Assembly: GCA_963777895.1 (NCBI GenBank)
Contig: CAVZSF010000005.1
Coordinates: 62,001-126,000 of the forward strand
Direction of reading: 5' to 3'
DNA length: 64,000 nt
Source: UBA2241 sp963777895
GTDB lineage: Bacteria; Actinomycetota; Thermoleophilia; UBA2241
Under the pieces are notes generated by a model, which did not search any database, had not been told where the DNA came from, and was given only the letters and a program-made list of their open reading frames with translations. Shown here piece by piece: positions 1-10,546 of the stretch. Position 1 is the first letter of the stretch. Each line of letters starts with the position of its first letter. The position numbers and the translations under genes were made by a program.

Positions 1-2
1 CG

Positions 3-647
3 CTCCTCACGCAGGTCGCGGTGAGCGCCAAGGACCCCGCCTTCGCCAAGCCCTCGAAGCCGGTCGGGCCCTTCTACGACCAGAAGAAGGCGCAGACGAT
101 GATGCTCGAGCAGGGCTTCGCCATGAAGGAGGACGCGGGCCGCGGCTGGCGTCGCGTCGTGCCCTCGCCCGAACCCATCGAGATCGTGCCGCGCGAGGCC
201 ATCGTCGACCTCGTGCGCGACGGCGCCCTCGTGATCTGCTCGGGCGGCGGCGGCATCCCCGTGGTGCGCGCCCGCAACGGCGCCCTCTCGGGCGTGGACG
301 CCGTGATCGACAAGGACCTGGCGGCGATGCGGCTGGCGAGCGACGTCGCGGCCGACGTCCTGCTCGTGCTCACCGACGTCCCCAAGGTCTATCTCGACTA
401 TCGCGGCCCGAAGCAGCGCGCCCTCGGCATCGTCCCCTTAGACGAGATGGAGGGCTACGCCGCCGAGGGCCACTTCAAGGCCGGCAGCATGGGACCCAAG
501 GTCGACGCCGCCATGCGCTTCGTGCGCGGCGGCGGCCGCGCGGCCATCGTCGCCAAGCTGACCGAGGTGAACCAGGCGCTGGCCGGCAAGGCCGGTACCC
601 ACATCGTGCCGGCGCGGTCGGCAAGCAGTCCGGCTACTCTGGCCTAG
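3..647 (+). CDS. arcC: Carbamate kinase, C-terminal part (5' end outside window)
   Basis: Carbamate kinase transfers phosphate between carbamoyl phosphate and ADP, making ATP, CO2 and ammonia; it is the energy-yielding last step of the arginine deiminase and related fermentative pathways in the cytoplasm. The frame is open from the window edge, so the start is not visible; about 215 of the usual ~310 residues remain. Seen in order: a glycine-rich VICSGGGGIPVV segment, the nucleotide-binding VIDKDLAA motif, LLVLTDVPKVYLDY, and FKAGSMGPKVDAAMRF near the C-terminus, all in family order. No partner gene (arcA, arcB) is visible, so the pathway it serves lies upstream or elsewhere. The reading frame is intact to the stop at 645-647. 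The assignment is firm; only the pathway is inferred. Confidence 0.93.
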   Translation, partial: LLTQVAVSAKDPAFAKPSKPVGPFYDQKKAQTMMLEQGFAMKEDAGRGWRRVVPSPEPIEIVPREAIVDLVRDGALVICSGGGGIPVVRARNGALSGVDAVIDKDLAAMRLASDVAADVLLVLTDVPKVYLDYRGPKQRALGIVPLDEMEGYAAEGHFKAGSMGPKVDAAMRFVRGGGRAAIVAKLTEVNQALAGKAGTHIVPARSASSPATLA

Positions 648-943
648 CGGCTCCGTGTCCTCATCCGACCCAAGGCCCCGACCTTGCCGCAACCGACCTT
701 GGCTGGGCGGCGCGTCTCCGCGAGGCTCGTCGCGCCAGAACTGCCAACAGCACCCGGCCACTGGTGTCGTTCCTTCCCTGTGAGAACGATACGCCGCATG
801 GCGAGCAGTCTCTTGGCTGCGTGAAGCCAAAGCCGATCACGTCGCGCGGCGGGCCCGCGCTCCGGACGCTGGTATCCTGAGAGGCTGGAGCGAAGCACAG
901 ACCCCGCAGTCGACGTGCAACGAGTGCACGAGGAGATGACCCC
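648..943. other. Intergenic stretch, nothing recognised
   Basis: About 300 bases between the carbamate kinase stop and the next start. Reading frames here are shadow-like with low-complexity arginine-rich translations. No hairpin with a T tract, no tRNA and no convincing promoter hexamers were found. A weak Shine-Dalgarno-like gaggag lies at its right end, just ahead of the next gene. Confidence 0.5.
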
Positions 944-1270
944 ATGCCAGATGAATGGAGCCGTGCGCCCAAGGCTATGCGCGAGGTCGCACCCGCGCTT
1001 GCCGACTACACCGAGAATGTCATCTTGCGCGGTGTTTGGGAGCGGCCCGGTCTCTCGCCCCGTGACCGCAGTCTGATAACAGTTGCGACACTGGTCGCGC
1101 TCTACCGGACCAATGAACTCCCCTTCCATCTCAAGAAAGCGCTGAGGAATGGCGTCAGCCGGGATGAGCTGGTCGAGCTGATCACCCATCTTGCCTTCTA
1201 CGCGGGCTGGCCGACGGCCAGCACAGCGGTCACCATCGCGGAACGTGTCTTCGCCGAGCAAGGCGCCTAG
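944..1270 (+). CDS. Carboxymuconolactone decarboxylase (CMD/AhpD-like) family protein
   Basis: A 108-residue all-helical protein of the CMD family. The pattern LSPRDRSLITVATLVALY, then LPFHLKKALRNGVSRDEL, then ELITHLAFYAGWPTA is the core signature of PcaC-like and AhpD-like proteins. The CxxC redox pair of true AhpD peroxidase partners is absent, so a peroxidase role is unlikely; PcaC-type decarboxylation is possible, but no aromatic degradation genes lie nearby. Length fits the single-domain family (100-130). The ATG at 944 is preceded by an aggag-like site. It stands alone on its strand, with about 300 bases on either side to the next gene. The specific substrate cannot be told from the sequence. 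Confidence 0.85.
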   Translation: MPDEWSRAPKAMREVAPALADYTENVILRGVWERPGLSPRDRSLITVATLVALYRTNELPFHLKKALRNGVSRDELVELITHLAFYAGWPTASTAVTIAERVFAEQGA

Positions 1271-1480
1271 CCGTCTGGGCGTCGGCACACGTCGTGACCA
1301 TCAATCGCCACGGCTCGCGGGCGCACGAGTAGTCCGATTGGGCCGCCAGAGGGCCGCCCTGACAGACTGACAAGGTAATCTCTGGAGACACCTGTGTTCT
1401 GTCGCCGAGACCGCTGCCGGCCGCGAGACGGTGTCCACACGCGCCGGGCGCCGGGTCGCAGCGGCGCACCCGATCGTGGA

Positions 1481-1544
1481 TCTCGTCGCCGCGGGCGAGC
1501 AGCGCCTTGCCGAACGCCTGCTGCCGTGCACCACGATGGGCATC
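1481..1544 (-). pseudogene. Decayed fragment duplicating the 5' end of the formyltransferase gene at 8884
   Basis: On the minus strand these 64 bases match the first ~76 bases of the formyltransferase gene (8809-8884). The start region reads MPIVVHG against MRIVVHG, and downstream blocks such as gttcggcaaggcg and ctgctcgcccgcggcgacgag are shared. The copy lacks about 11 internal bases and one further base, so the frame is lost. It lies in the otherwise featureless 1271-1554 gap, directly behind the stop of the membrane-protein gene at 1555. It has no upstream signals of its own. I read it as a non-functional leftover of a local duplication or rearrangement. Confidence 0.7.
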
Positions 1545-1554
1545 AGCTTGCGTC

Positions 1555-2238
1555 TCAGGCCGCCGCGCCTCCTCTGCGAAGGCTCACGATGAGGATGTAG
1601 AGGCTGACGAGGAGCACCCACGCCGGGAAGACGAGGATCGCCAACTGCGACTTCGTGAAGACGAAGAGCAGGACGAGCGCCACGGGATAGGTGATCAACG
1701 CCATCCATCGCGGCATCACCCCGGTGCGCAGCCAGAGCGTGGCCTGCGAGATCTGGAACACCGCGGCCATGCGCAGCGCGTAGACGCTGAAGATCTGGGC
1801 GACGATCTGGCGGGCGTAGGTGTAGGTCGTGCTCACGGCAAATCCGGAAGGGTCTCGGGCGTACGCGGCAAGGATGGCGCCGGCTGCCGCCGCGGCGGCG
1901 AACGTCATCGCGAGGAAGACGAGGCCGCTGCCCAGCATGACCGTAGAGAAGAACTGGTCTTCACGACGGCCCAGCCGCTCCCGCGATACGGCCATGAACC
2001 AGAGGAAGAAGAGGCCGGCGAAAGGGATCAGCGCCAGGGCGACCCTGACCGTCCGGGCGTCCGTCGCGAGCCAGGCCCCGGTGTCGTTCTCGACATCAGC
2101 CATGACGGTCGCGAGCATGAGCGTGCTGGCGCCGAAGAGCGCCGCGAAGAGGATGCCGGCGACCGCGCCGGCCACCGGCGTCGTGGCGCGGCGCTCGGCC
2201 TGGGCGACGCGGCTGGATTGTCTCTCAGCAAGGTCCAC
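1555..2238 (-). CDS. Hypothetical multi-pass membrane protein
   Basis: A 227-residue protein I do not recognise. After a short basic N-terminus it shows about five hydrophobic helices: roughly residues 22-46, 67-86, 101-125, 140-160 (weaker) and 180-215, so it is an integral membrane protein with a C-terminal cytoplasmic arginine tail. No catalytic motif is visible. The GTG start at 2238 is chosen because aaggag sits seven to eight bases ahead of it. It is the last gene of the minus-strand run that includes the DUF389 protein, the SulP transporter and the sulfatase; the 30-base gap from the DUF389 stop suggests co-transcription. A role in ion or sulfate handling would be guesswork from position only. 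Confidence 0.6.
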   Translation of the reverse strand: MDLAERQSSRVAQAERRATTPVAGAVAGILFAALFGASTLMLATVMADVENDTGAWLATDARTVRVALALIPFAGLFFLWFMAVSRERLGRREDQFFSTVMLGSGLVFLAMTFAAAAAAGAILAAYARDPSGFAVSTTYTYARQIVAQIFSVYALRMAAVFQISQATLWLRTGVMPRWMALITYPVALVLLFVFTKSQLAILVFPAWVLLVSLYILIVSLRRGGAAA

Positions 2239-2268
2239 GGCGCACTCCTTCGCGGTCGTTCCTAGAGT

Positions 2269-3249
2269 TCATCCGTCTCTCCGCTCCCCTTGACGATCCT
2301 GACGGTCACCGATGTCCGGCACCGAACGCCGCACCTGCGCCTGGAGCGGCCCGAGCGAAGGCGCCTCACCCGGGCCGATCACGGTGGCGACGATCTCGTC
2401 GCCCTCCTGGCGAACGTCCATCAGGCGCCACCCGGAGCCTGCGGCCCAGTGCCGGGCCGCGACGTCTGTCGCCTCCATCCAGCGCTGGTAGCGATAGGTG
2501 CGCACCGAGGTGATCGTCAGCGGGATGACGAGCGCCACGACCAGCACGGCGATGAGCGCCTTGGCCCGGCGGCCGGCGCCGCGTGCGGCGGCTTCCCGCT
2601 GATAGCCGGCCGCCGTGAACACGGCGACGCCGGCCACGATGATGGCCGCCGCGTTGGTCAGGAAGAGCAGGAGGGCTCCCCAGGCGAGGTCGAGACGCCC
2701 GTCGCCCAAGGTGATGCCGACCACTTCCAGCACGGGCACCAGCGATATGGCGATCGCGACGCCGGCGACGATGTTGGCGACATCACGGCGCACGAGGGCG
2801 AAGGCGCCGACCAGACCCATGGCGATCGCCACGACCAGGTCCAGGACCTTCGGCGCCGTGCGTCCTACGATCTGCGGGTTGGCCTCGATGGGGAGGCGCT
2901 CGAAGGTCAGCAGGCTGACCACCAGGCCGATCAGGATACTGGCGCAGATCCCCGCCGCCAGCAGCAGCAGGGCGTCACGGACGTGCCGGCGCGAACCGAC
3001 GACGGTGCCGAGCGCCACGGCGTAGATGGGCGTGGCCAAAGGCGAGACGACCATCGCGCCGATGACCAGCGAAGTCGAGTCGTCGATGACGCCGGCGGCG
3101 GCGACCACGCTGGCGAGCAGCAGCAGCGTCCAGAAGCGCGAGAGCATCGCGCCGCGCGCGGCTGACCCGACGAGCAACGTGCGCTCGACATCGGGCAGGG
3201 CGTTCCTGTGCTCTCTGCCGGCGTCGATGACGCGCGTGAGCAGGCCCAC
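2269..3249 (-). CDS. DUF389 family membrane protein
   Basis: A 326-residue integral membrane protein of the DUF389 (TIGR00341-like) family, whose function is unknown. The hallmark is AAAGVIDDSTSLVIGAMVVSPLATPIYAVALG near residues 50-80, followed by helices around 95-115, 135-155, 160-180 and 190-210, and a soluble C-terminal part of about 90 residues. Some members carry an extra N-terminal soluble domain; here the protein begins just ahead of the first helix. The likely start is the GTG at 3249, one base after the SulP stop, so translation is probably coupled to the transporter. DUF389 proteins are often found near transporters, and this arrangement suggests a partner of the SulP protein, which is inference. 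Confidence 0.85.
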   Translation of the reverse strand: MGLLTRVIDAGREHRNALPDVERTLLVGSAARGAMLSRFWTLLLLASVVAAAGVIDDSTSLVIGAMVVSPLATPIYAVALGTVVGSRRHVRDALLLLAAGICASILIGLVVSLLTFERLPIEANPQIVGRTAPKVLDLVVAIAMGLVGAFALVRRDVANIVAGVAIAISLVPVLEVVGITLGDGRLDLAWGALLLFLTNAAAIIVAGVAVFTAAGYQREAAARGAGRRAKALIAVLVVALVIPLTITSVRTYRYQRWMEATDVAARHWAAGSGWRLMDVRQEGDEIVATVIGPGEAPSLGPLQAQVRRSVPDIGDRQDRQGERRDG

Positions 3250-3250
3250 G

Positions 3251-5016
3251 TCAGGCCTCGTCGGGGACGTGTCCGGCGAGATCCGGCGCCGCCGCGCGCC
3301 CGCTCGCGCCGGCCGCCTGCCCCTCGCGCCACTCGACCGCGGCGCGGTACGCGTCGGCGCTCGACTCGCCGACGGTGCCGGTCGCCTGGAAGACCTCGAT
3401 GCCCTCCGCGGCCTCTCTGCCTGCTCGCGCGAACTGGTGGACCAGCGCCGGGTCGACTCCGCTCAGGAAGAGGCGCCCTCCGGCCGCCTCGAGTTGTCGC
3501 GCGTAGCCCGTGAGGATCTTGAACGAGGTGGCGCCGAGCGCCGTGCGGCCGCGCAGGCGCAGCACGACGACCGGCCGCTCCGCGCCCCGTGGGTCGGGCA
3601 GGCGGGCCGCGAGCGTGCGGGCGCCCGCGTAGTACAGGCTGCCGTAGACGTCGAGAAGGACCACCTCCGTGCCCGCCATCGAGGCCGGCACGCGGCGCTC
3701 GTCGAAGCGACCGTCGAGGCGCGGCACGAGCGACACCACGCGCAGGTCGAGGGCCTCCTTGTTGAGCTGCAGGAGGAGCGAGAGCGCCACGCCGATGCCG
3801 ACCGCCGCGGCGATCGGCAGGAAGAGCGTGGCGAGGAAGGTCGTCACCATGGCGATCACCGCGCTGGCGCCGGTGCGCAGGATCATGCTGATCTCGTCGA
3901 CCTTCACGGAGCTCACTGCGGCGAAGATGAGGATGCCCGCCAGCGTCGGCATCGCCACGCGGCCGACCAGACCGGAGAGCAGGACGAGGACGGCGAGCAT
4001 CCAGATGCCCGAGAAGATCGCCGCCCACCGCGAGCGGGCACCGGCGGCGGCGTTGAGGGCGGTCTGACCGACCGACCCGCCGACGGGCTGGCCGCGGAAG
4101 AGGCCGGCGGCGATGTTGCCGAAGCCCTGCGCCTTGAAGTCGCCGTCGGTGTCCGAGGGCGATCCGTCCGGGTTGGGCACGGCCTCCGAGACGCCCGCCC
4201 CCTGGACGAGCACGATGACGGCGATCACGACCGCGCCCGTCAGGACGCTGGCCGAGAAGAACAGGCGCAGGGGCGGCAGGTCCGGGACGGGGATGCCCGT
4301 CGGGATCTCGCCGAGGTCGGCCACGGTCGCCACGCGCCGGCAGGGCGACGGCGGCGAGCACGGTCGGGATGGCGAGCGCGATGACCGACGCGTAGCTCGC
4401 GAGACGGGTGCGCGTGAGAACGACGAGCAGGACGAGGGTGAGCCCGCCGACGAGGAGGCTGGCCGGCTCGATCCTGCCCGGGTGGAGCAGGATGTCGAGT
4501 GCCCGGGTGAGCGCGACGTCGCCCTCACCCTCGGCCCCGGTCAGGTCGCTGATCTGGCTGAGGACGATGTTGGCGGCGACCCCGGTGAGGAAGCCGAGCA
4601 TGACGGAGAGCGAGACGAAGCGCGTGTAGCGACCGAGGTGGAGCAGGCCGGCGACGACCATGAGCACGCCGGCCAGGATGGTCAGGAGGAAGAGCGCCTC
4701 GGTGCGTTCCGCCGGGTCGAAGCCCTGCAGGGCCGACCCGGCGGCGAGCGCCGCGGCGCTGGTCGTCGTGATGACCATCAACCGCGTGCTCGAGCTGAGG
4801 CCGCCGAAGATCGGGCCGGCGAAGCTCGCGTAGAGGCCGTGGACAGGGTTGACGCCGGCGAGCACCGACGCCGCCATGCCGTCGGGCACGCTGCCGACGG
4901 CGCCGGGCACGCCGGCGATCATGTCGCCCTTGAGGTCAGCGCGCGACGGCTTGATCGACCGCGCCCAAGCCTTGACGGCCGGGACGAGGCTGGCGACCCG
5001 TCCGGGGCGTCGCCAT
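3251..5016 (-). CDS. SulP-family anion transporter with STAS domain (two frame interruptions)
   Basis: SulP proteins move sulfate, bicarbonate or other anions across the inner membrane; a C-terminal STAS domain regulates them. The protein opens with a SulP-type segment (DLKGDMIAGVPGAVGSVPDG, then ASVLAGVNPVHGLYA), continues through 10 or more hydrophobic helices, and ends with a STAS domain (TEVVLLDVYGSLYYAGARTL, VVVLRLRGRTALGATS). The frame changes once near 4330-4345, between the ALPAR segment and VATVADLGEIPTG, and probably once near 5000: the ATG at 5016, which has a ggggagag ribosome site, is one base out of frame with the conserved N-terminus. Without the upstream correction the first in-frame ATG (4922) would remove conserved sequence. 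It follows the sulfatase gene on the same strand, so sulfate released from sulfate esters is an attractive substrate. The family is certain; the anion is inferred. Confidence 0.88.
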
Positions 5017-5078
5017 CAGGACTCTCCCCGGCGTGCCGGGCGTCGGCGCGCCCACGTCATCCGCCATCGGGCGCCGCC

Positions 5079-6569
<1,491 letters not shown>

Positions 6570-6668
6570 CGGGGGCCCCCTTCGGTACGGTCGGCTCCAG
6601 GGACGGGCTCGCGGGAAGGAGCGCCTTAGTACGGGAGCCATGATCACGCGGCAGCTTATCTTGGCGGG

Positions 6669-7942
6669 TCAGCCGGTCACAAGGCCGCAGCAGCGCTTGT
6701 ACTTCTTGCCGCTGCCGCAGGGGCACGGGTCGTTGCGGCCGACGCTGCGCGCCTCGGCGGCGAGGCGCGGCATGATCTCGCGCGCCTCGCCGCCGCGCTG
6801 CAGGATCTCGGCCATGAGGCGCATCGGCCGCTCCGTGTGGGCGAAGAACGTCTTGAGCCCGGCGCACAACCAGTTGAGGCCGGGCTCGCCGTCGGGGGTC
6901 AGCAGCAGGCGGTTCTTGGGACACTCGCCGTGGCAGGCGAAGAGGTACTCGCAGGCGCGGCAGAAGGCGGGCAGGGCCTCCTGCTTGGCCCGCCCGAAGG
7001 CGCGCTGCCGCTCGGAGCGGACCAGGTCGCCGATCGGCGTCTCCTTGATGTTGCCGAGCAGGTAGGCCGGGTCGACGAAGTGATCGCAGGAGTAGAGGTC
7101 GCCGTTGTGCTCGAGCGCGACGCCCTCGCCGCAGGTCGGCTGCAGGATGCAGAGGCTGGAGACGCCGCGCACGTAGGCGGCCAGCACGCCGTCGAAGAAC
7201 TGCACGAACATCTCGCCGACGTCGCGCCGCACCCACTCGTCGAAGATGACGTTGAGGAAGCGGCCGTAGTCCTCAGGCGGGACGCTGCGGCCGGTCACGG
7301 TGCCGGGGCGGCCGTCGGCGGGCGCGGTCTCGACCTCGACGATCGGGATGAGCTGGATGTAGCGCGCCTCGAGGTCGTCGCGGAAGAAGCGGTAGACCTC
7401 GAGCGGGTGCAGCGCGTTGGCGCGCGTTGATGGTGCAGAGCACGTTGAAGTCGACAGCCGTGCCGCTGGAGGAGCCGGGCGGCGGCGACCACGCGGTCGA
7501 AGACCGGCCTGCCGCCGCGATCGTGACGGTACGCGTCGTGCAGCTCGCGTGGTCCGTCGATGCTGAGGCCCACGAGGTAGTCGTTCGCGGCCAGGAACTC
7601 CGCCCACTCGTCGTCGAGCAGGACGCCGTTGGTCTGGACGGTACGCTCGACCGTCATGCCGGGCGGGACGCACCCGTCCTCGACGGCGCGCGCCCGGCGG
7701 AAGAAGTCCAGCCCCATGAGCGTCGGCTCGCCGCCCTGCCAGGCGAGGGTGACGTGTGGCACGCGCTGCGCCGCGACGGTCTGCTCGACGTAGGCCCGCA
7801 TCGTCTCGTCGGACATGCGGAAGTCGCTGCCGGGGTAGAGCGCCTCCTTCTCGAGGAAGAAGCAGTAGTCGCAGTGCAGGTTGCAGCGCGCCCCGGTGGG
7901 CTTTGCCATGACGTGGAAGGCGGAGGGGCTGGAGGCCGTCAT
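6669..7942 (-). CDS. Anaerobic sulfatase-maturating enzyme (radical SAM/SPASM) with C-terminal SEC-C zinc motif (two frame interruptions)
   Basis: Anaerobic sulfatase maturases use S-adenosylmethionine and iron-sulfur clusters to oxidise the sulfatase Cys (or Ser) to formylglycine without oxygen. Cys20, Cys24 and Cys27 in RCNLHCDYCFF bind the radical SAM cluster; LAWQGGEPTLMG and VQTNGVLLDDEW are typical for this family. The SPASM region has CGEGVALEHNGDLYSCDHFV and CRACEYLFACHGECPKNRLL. The last 25 residues, RNDPCPCGSGKKYKRCCG, form a SEC-C metal-binding motif, an added tail. The frame changes near 7454 and 7432, around a stretch reading VDFNVLCTIN. The ATG at 7942 overlaps the formyltransferase stop (ATGA). 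The next gene is a sulfatase with the matching CTAGR site, which is its obvious substrate. Confidence 0.9.
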
Positions 7943-8884
7943 CCTCCTATGGTACCGCCGAGGCGCGAGCCGGGCGCCAAGCCGACGCTCGCGGCCCACT
8001 CGCCGGCCGGGGTCTTGGCGCCGCCGGCGGGCCGGACGCGCTTCACGCAGATGCGGCCGTCCGCACAGACCACCGTGAACGCCTCGGGTGTGACCGCGAC
8101 GACCTCGCCTGGGGCGCCGCCGACACCCGCGAGGTCGCGGGCCGGCAGCGGCGCCGTCCCGAAGACCTGCACCTCGGTGCCCTCGTACGTCGTCCACGCG
8201 CCCGGCGCCGGGTCGCAGCCGCGCACCAGGTCGTGGATCTGGCGCCACGGCTTGCCCCAGTCGATGCGCGCGTTGACGCGCTCGCAGGGGCCCTCGTAGG
8301 TCGCCCGCTCCTCGTCCTGCTTGAGGCGCGGCGCCGTCCCGGCCTTCACCAGGTCGACCGCCTCGAGGAGCGCCGCGACGCCCATGGGGAAGAGGCGCTC
8401 GAAGTAGACCGTGCCGAGGGTGTCGTCCGGACCGATCGGTGTCGCCTTCTGCAGCAGGACGTCGCCGGTGTCGAGGCCGCCGTCCGGCCAGAAGATGGAG
8501 AGGCCGGTCTCCGTCTCGCCCATGATGATCGGCCAGTTGATCGAGCTCCGTCCCCGGTGCTTCGGCAGGAGCGAGGGATGGTACTGGATGGTGCCGTGCG
8601 TCGGGACGCGCGAGGAACTCCTCCGGGACGACCAGGGTGACGAAGGCCATCACCTGGAGGTCGGGCGCGAGGGCGCGGAACTCGTCGAGGACGTGCGGGT
8701 CGCGGAACGTAGCGGGCTCGAAGACGGGGAGCCCGGCGGCAAGGCCGGCCTCCTTCAGGGGATCGGCCTTGCCGCCGGGCCTCTCCGGCGCTGCGTACAC
8801 GGCGACGACCTCGTCGCCGCGGGCGAGCAGCGCCTCGAGCACCGCCTTGCCGAACGCCTGCTGCCCGTGCACCACGATGCGCAT
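7939..8884 (-). CDS. Formyltransferase related to the 10-formyl-THF hydrolase domain of ALDH1L1 (one frame interruption)
   Basis: A stand-alone folate-dependent formyltransferase of about 315 residues. The Rossmann start MRIVVHGQQAFGKAVLEALL is followed by the catalytic block QYHPSLLPKHRGRSSINW (His) and GLSIFWPDGGLDTGDVLLQK (Asp), then a C-terminal Fmt_C-like barrel. As far as I can recall sequences, the central block looks closer to the hydrolase domain of 10-formyltetrahydrofolate dehydrogenase than to ordinary methionyl-tRNA formyltransferase, so automatic naming as Fmt may be wrong. The frame shifts once near 8607-8612 (EFLARP then THGTIQYHPS). The ATG at 8884 starts the minus-strand run; the stop overlaps the maturase start. 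Its 5' end is partly duplicated at 1481-1544. The natural acceptor is not shown by the sequence. Confidence 0.82.
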
Positions 8885-9030
8885 CCAGCCCTCCCGGCCT
8901 CAGCCAACACGGGGGATGCTATCGGAGTCGGCGGGGGCCGTCGCGGCGAAATGAGTGCCGGCCCGGGGTCCGGAGCGGCCGCCGGCCGCGCGCCCGATGC
9001 CATCGAAGATGCCGCGGGCGCGTCCCGGAC

Positions 9031-9090
9031 GCTCCGTCCCAACGGCGGACCCTCCGTCCCAACGGCGGGCCCTCCGTCCTAACGGCGGAC
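9031..9090. repeat. Three tandem 20-bp repeats between divergent genes
   Basis: Three consecutive 20-base units at 9031-9050, 9051-9070 and 9071-9090 differ at only a few positions. Each carries ccgtcccaacgg or ccgtcctaacgg, which has the short palindrome CCGT/ACGG around a four-base centre. The array lies between the divergent starts of the formyltransferase (8884, minus) and PPK2 (9153, plus). Such spacing suits a repeated protein-binding site, but this is inference. Confidence 0.75.
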
Positions 9091-9152
9091 CCTTGTCACC
9101 GCCGGCGCCCTCCCGTGAGAATCGTCGGCACCTGCCGGAGAGGAGCCCGAAC

Positions 9153-10078
9153 ATGCCCGAGCGCACAGAGAAGCTCTTCAGCGAGCTGATCGCCCCGCTG
9201 CGTGTGAAGCCGGGGAAGAAGGTCGACCTGGCGCGCGACTTCGACCCCGGCGCTACGGCCGACCTCGTCGAGAAGGACGACGCCGACGAGCTCCTCGCGA
9301 GCGGCGTCGAGCTTCTCGCCGAGTACCAGGCCCGCCTCGCGGCGCAGGACACCTACGGCCTCCTCGTCGTGATCCAGGCGATCGACGGCGGCGGCAAGGA
9401 CAGCACCATCAAGCACGTGATGAGCGGCGTGAACCCTCAGGGTGTCTCGGTGCACGCCTTCAAGACGCCGTCCGCCGAGGAGCTCGACCACGACTACCTC
9501 TGGCGCTGCGCGCAGCACCTGCCCGCGCGCGGCGAGATCGCCATCTTCAACCGCTCCCACTACGAAGAGGTGCTCGTCGTCCGCGTGCACCCCGAGTACC
9601 TCGAGGGGCAGAAGCTGCCGGCCGAGAGCAGGGGCGACGACATCTGGCAGCGCCGCTATCGCGAGATCAACGACTGGGAGCGCCACCTCGTCGAGAACGG
9701 CTTCCGCGTGGTCAAGCTCTTCCTCAACATCTCCCGGGAGGAACAGCGGCAGCGCTTCCTGGCGCAGGATCGACGAGCCCGAGAAGAACTGGAAGTTCTC
9801 AGCCGGCGGACGTGAAGGAGCGGCAGCGCTGGGACGACTACCAGGAGGCCTTCTCCGAGATGCTCTCGCACACGAGCACGGACTGGGCGCCCTGGTACGT
9901 GATCCCCGGCGACCACAAGTGGTTCGCGCGAGTCGCGGCGGCGGCGGTGATCTTCGACGCGCTCGCCGCCATCGATCCGCGCTACCCGGCCGTCGACGAC
10001 GCGGCCCGGCAGGAGCTGCTGGCGGCGCGGGAGGAGCTCATCGCGGAGGCGCCGGAGAAGGGCGGCGGGTCGGGCTGA
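9153..10078 (+). CDS. ppk2: Polyphosphate kinase 2 family protein (two frame interruptions)
   Basis: PPK2 enzymes transfer phosphate between polyphosphate and nucleotides (ADP/GDP or AMP), usually to regenerate nucleoside triphosphates. Seen: Walker A-like IDGGGKDSTIKHVMSGVNPQG near residue 75, the conserved HDYLWRCAQHLPARGEI, FNRSHYEEVLVVRVHPE (Walker B region), and near the C-terminus WAPWYVIPGDHKWFARVA. The frame gains a base near 9767 and again near 9805; between them RIDEPEKNWKFS reads in a second frame, then DVKERQRWDDYQEAF in a third. The rebuilt product is about 307 residues, matching the family. The ATG at 9153 has ggagaggag upstream. It is monocistronic, with a C-rich convergent spacer behind it. 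The ADP- versus AMP-preferring subclass cannot be settled by eye. Confidence 0.9.
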
Positions 10079-10177
10079 GCTGCGCCTGCCGCCTGGTCCC
10101 GCCGCCGCCCTGCTTGCCGCCTGGCTGCGCCGCTCAGCTCGCCGCCTGGCTACGCCGCCGCCGGGCTCTGCCGCCGC
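10079..10177. repeat. C-rich imperfect repeats in a convergent gene spacer
   Basis: The 100 bases between the convergent ppk2 and UBP zinc-finger genes consist of irregular repeats of a tgccgcctggctgcgccg-like unit. No open frame or clear terminator hairpin. A similar but regular minisatellite fills the convergent spacer at 15.9-16.0 kb. Confidence 0.5.
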
Positions 10178-10546
10178 CTACTTCCCGCCTTCGCCGCTCT
10201 CCCGCTGCTCCCGCCGGATCTTACGCGGCGGCCCCGGGCTCCACCCCGGCGGATGGCTCGGCGGGTTCGCGAACTCGGGCCCCTCGAGGTACACCTCGTC
10301 CACGTAGCAGTAGACCCAGTCCTCACCGGGCTCGTAGGACTGCAGGACGGGGTGGCCGGTCTCGTGGACGTGGGCGGTCGCGTGCTTGTTGGGCGAGTCG
10401 TCGCAACAGCCGATGTGGCCGCAGGTGAGGCAGCGGCGCAGGTGCATCCAGCGGCCCCCCGTGGCGAGGCACTCCTCGCAGCCCGGTCCGCTCGGCTCGA
10501 CCTTCGGGTCGATGTCGTCGAGATGGGTGCAGGGCTCCTCGCTCAT
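10178..10546 (-). CDS. UBP-type zinc finger domain protein
   Basis: A 122-residue protein dominated by a ubiquitin-hydrolase-type (ZnF-UBP) zinc finger: CTHLDDI near residue 6, CEECLATGGRWMHLRRCLTCGHIGCCDDS, then HATAHVHETGHPVLQSYEPGEDWVYCYVDE, with the expected Cys and His spacing. Bacterial members are small cytoplasmic proteins; ubiquitin is absent, and their role is unknown. A basic C-terminal tail of about 20 residues follows. The ATG at 10546 overlaps the stop of the DUF5996 gene (ATGA), with aaggag upstream, so the two are translationally coupled. The family call is sure; the biological role is not. Confidence 0.9.
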   Translation of the reverse strand: MSEEPCTHLDDIDPKVEPSGPGCEECLATGGRWMHLRRCLTCGHIGCCDDSPNKHATAHVHETGHPVLQSYEPGEDWVYCYVDEVYLEGPEFANPPSHPPGWSPGPPRKIRREQRESGEGGK

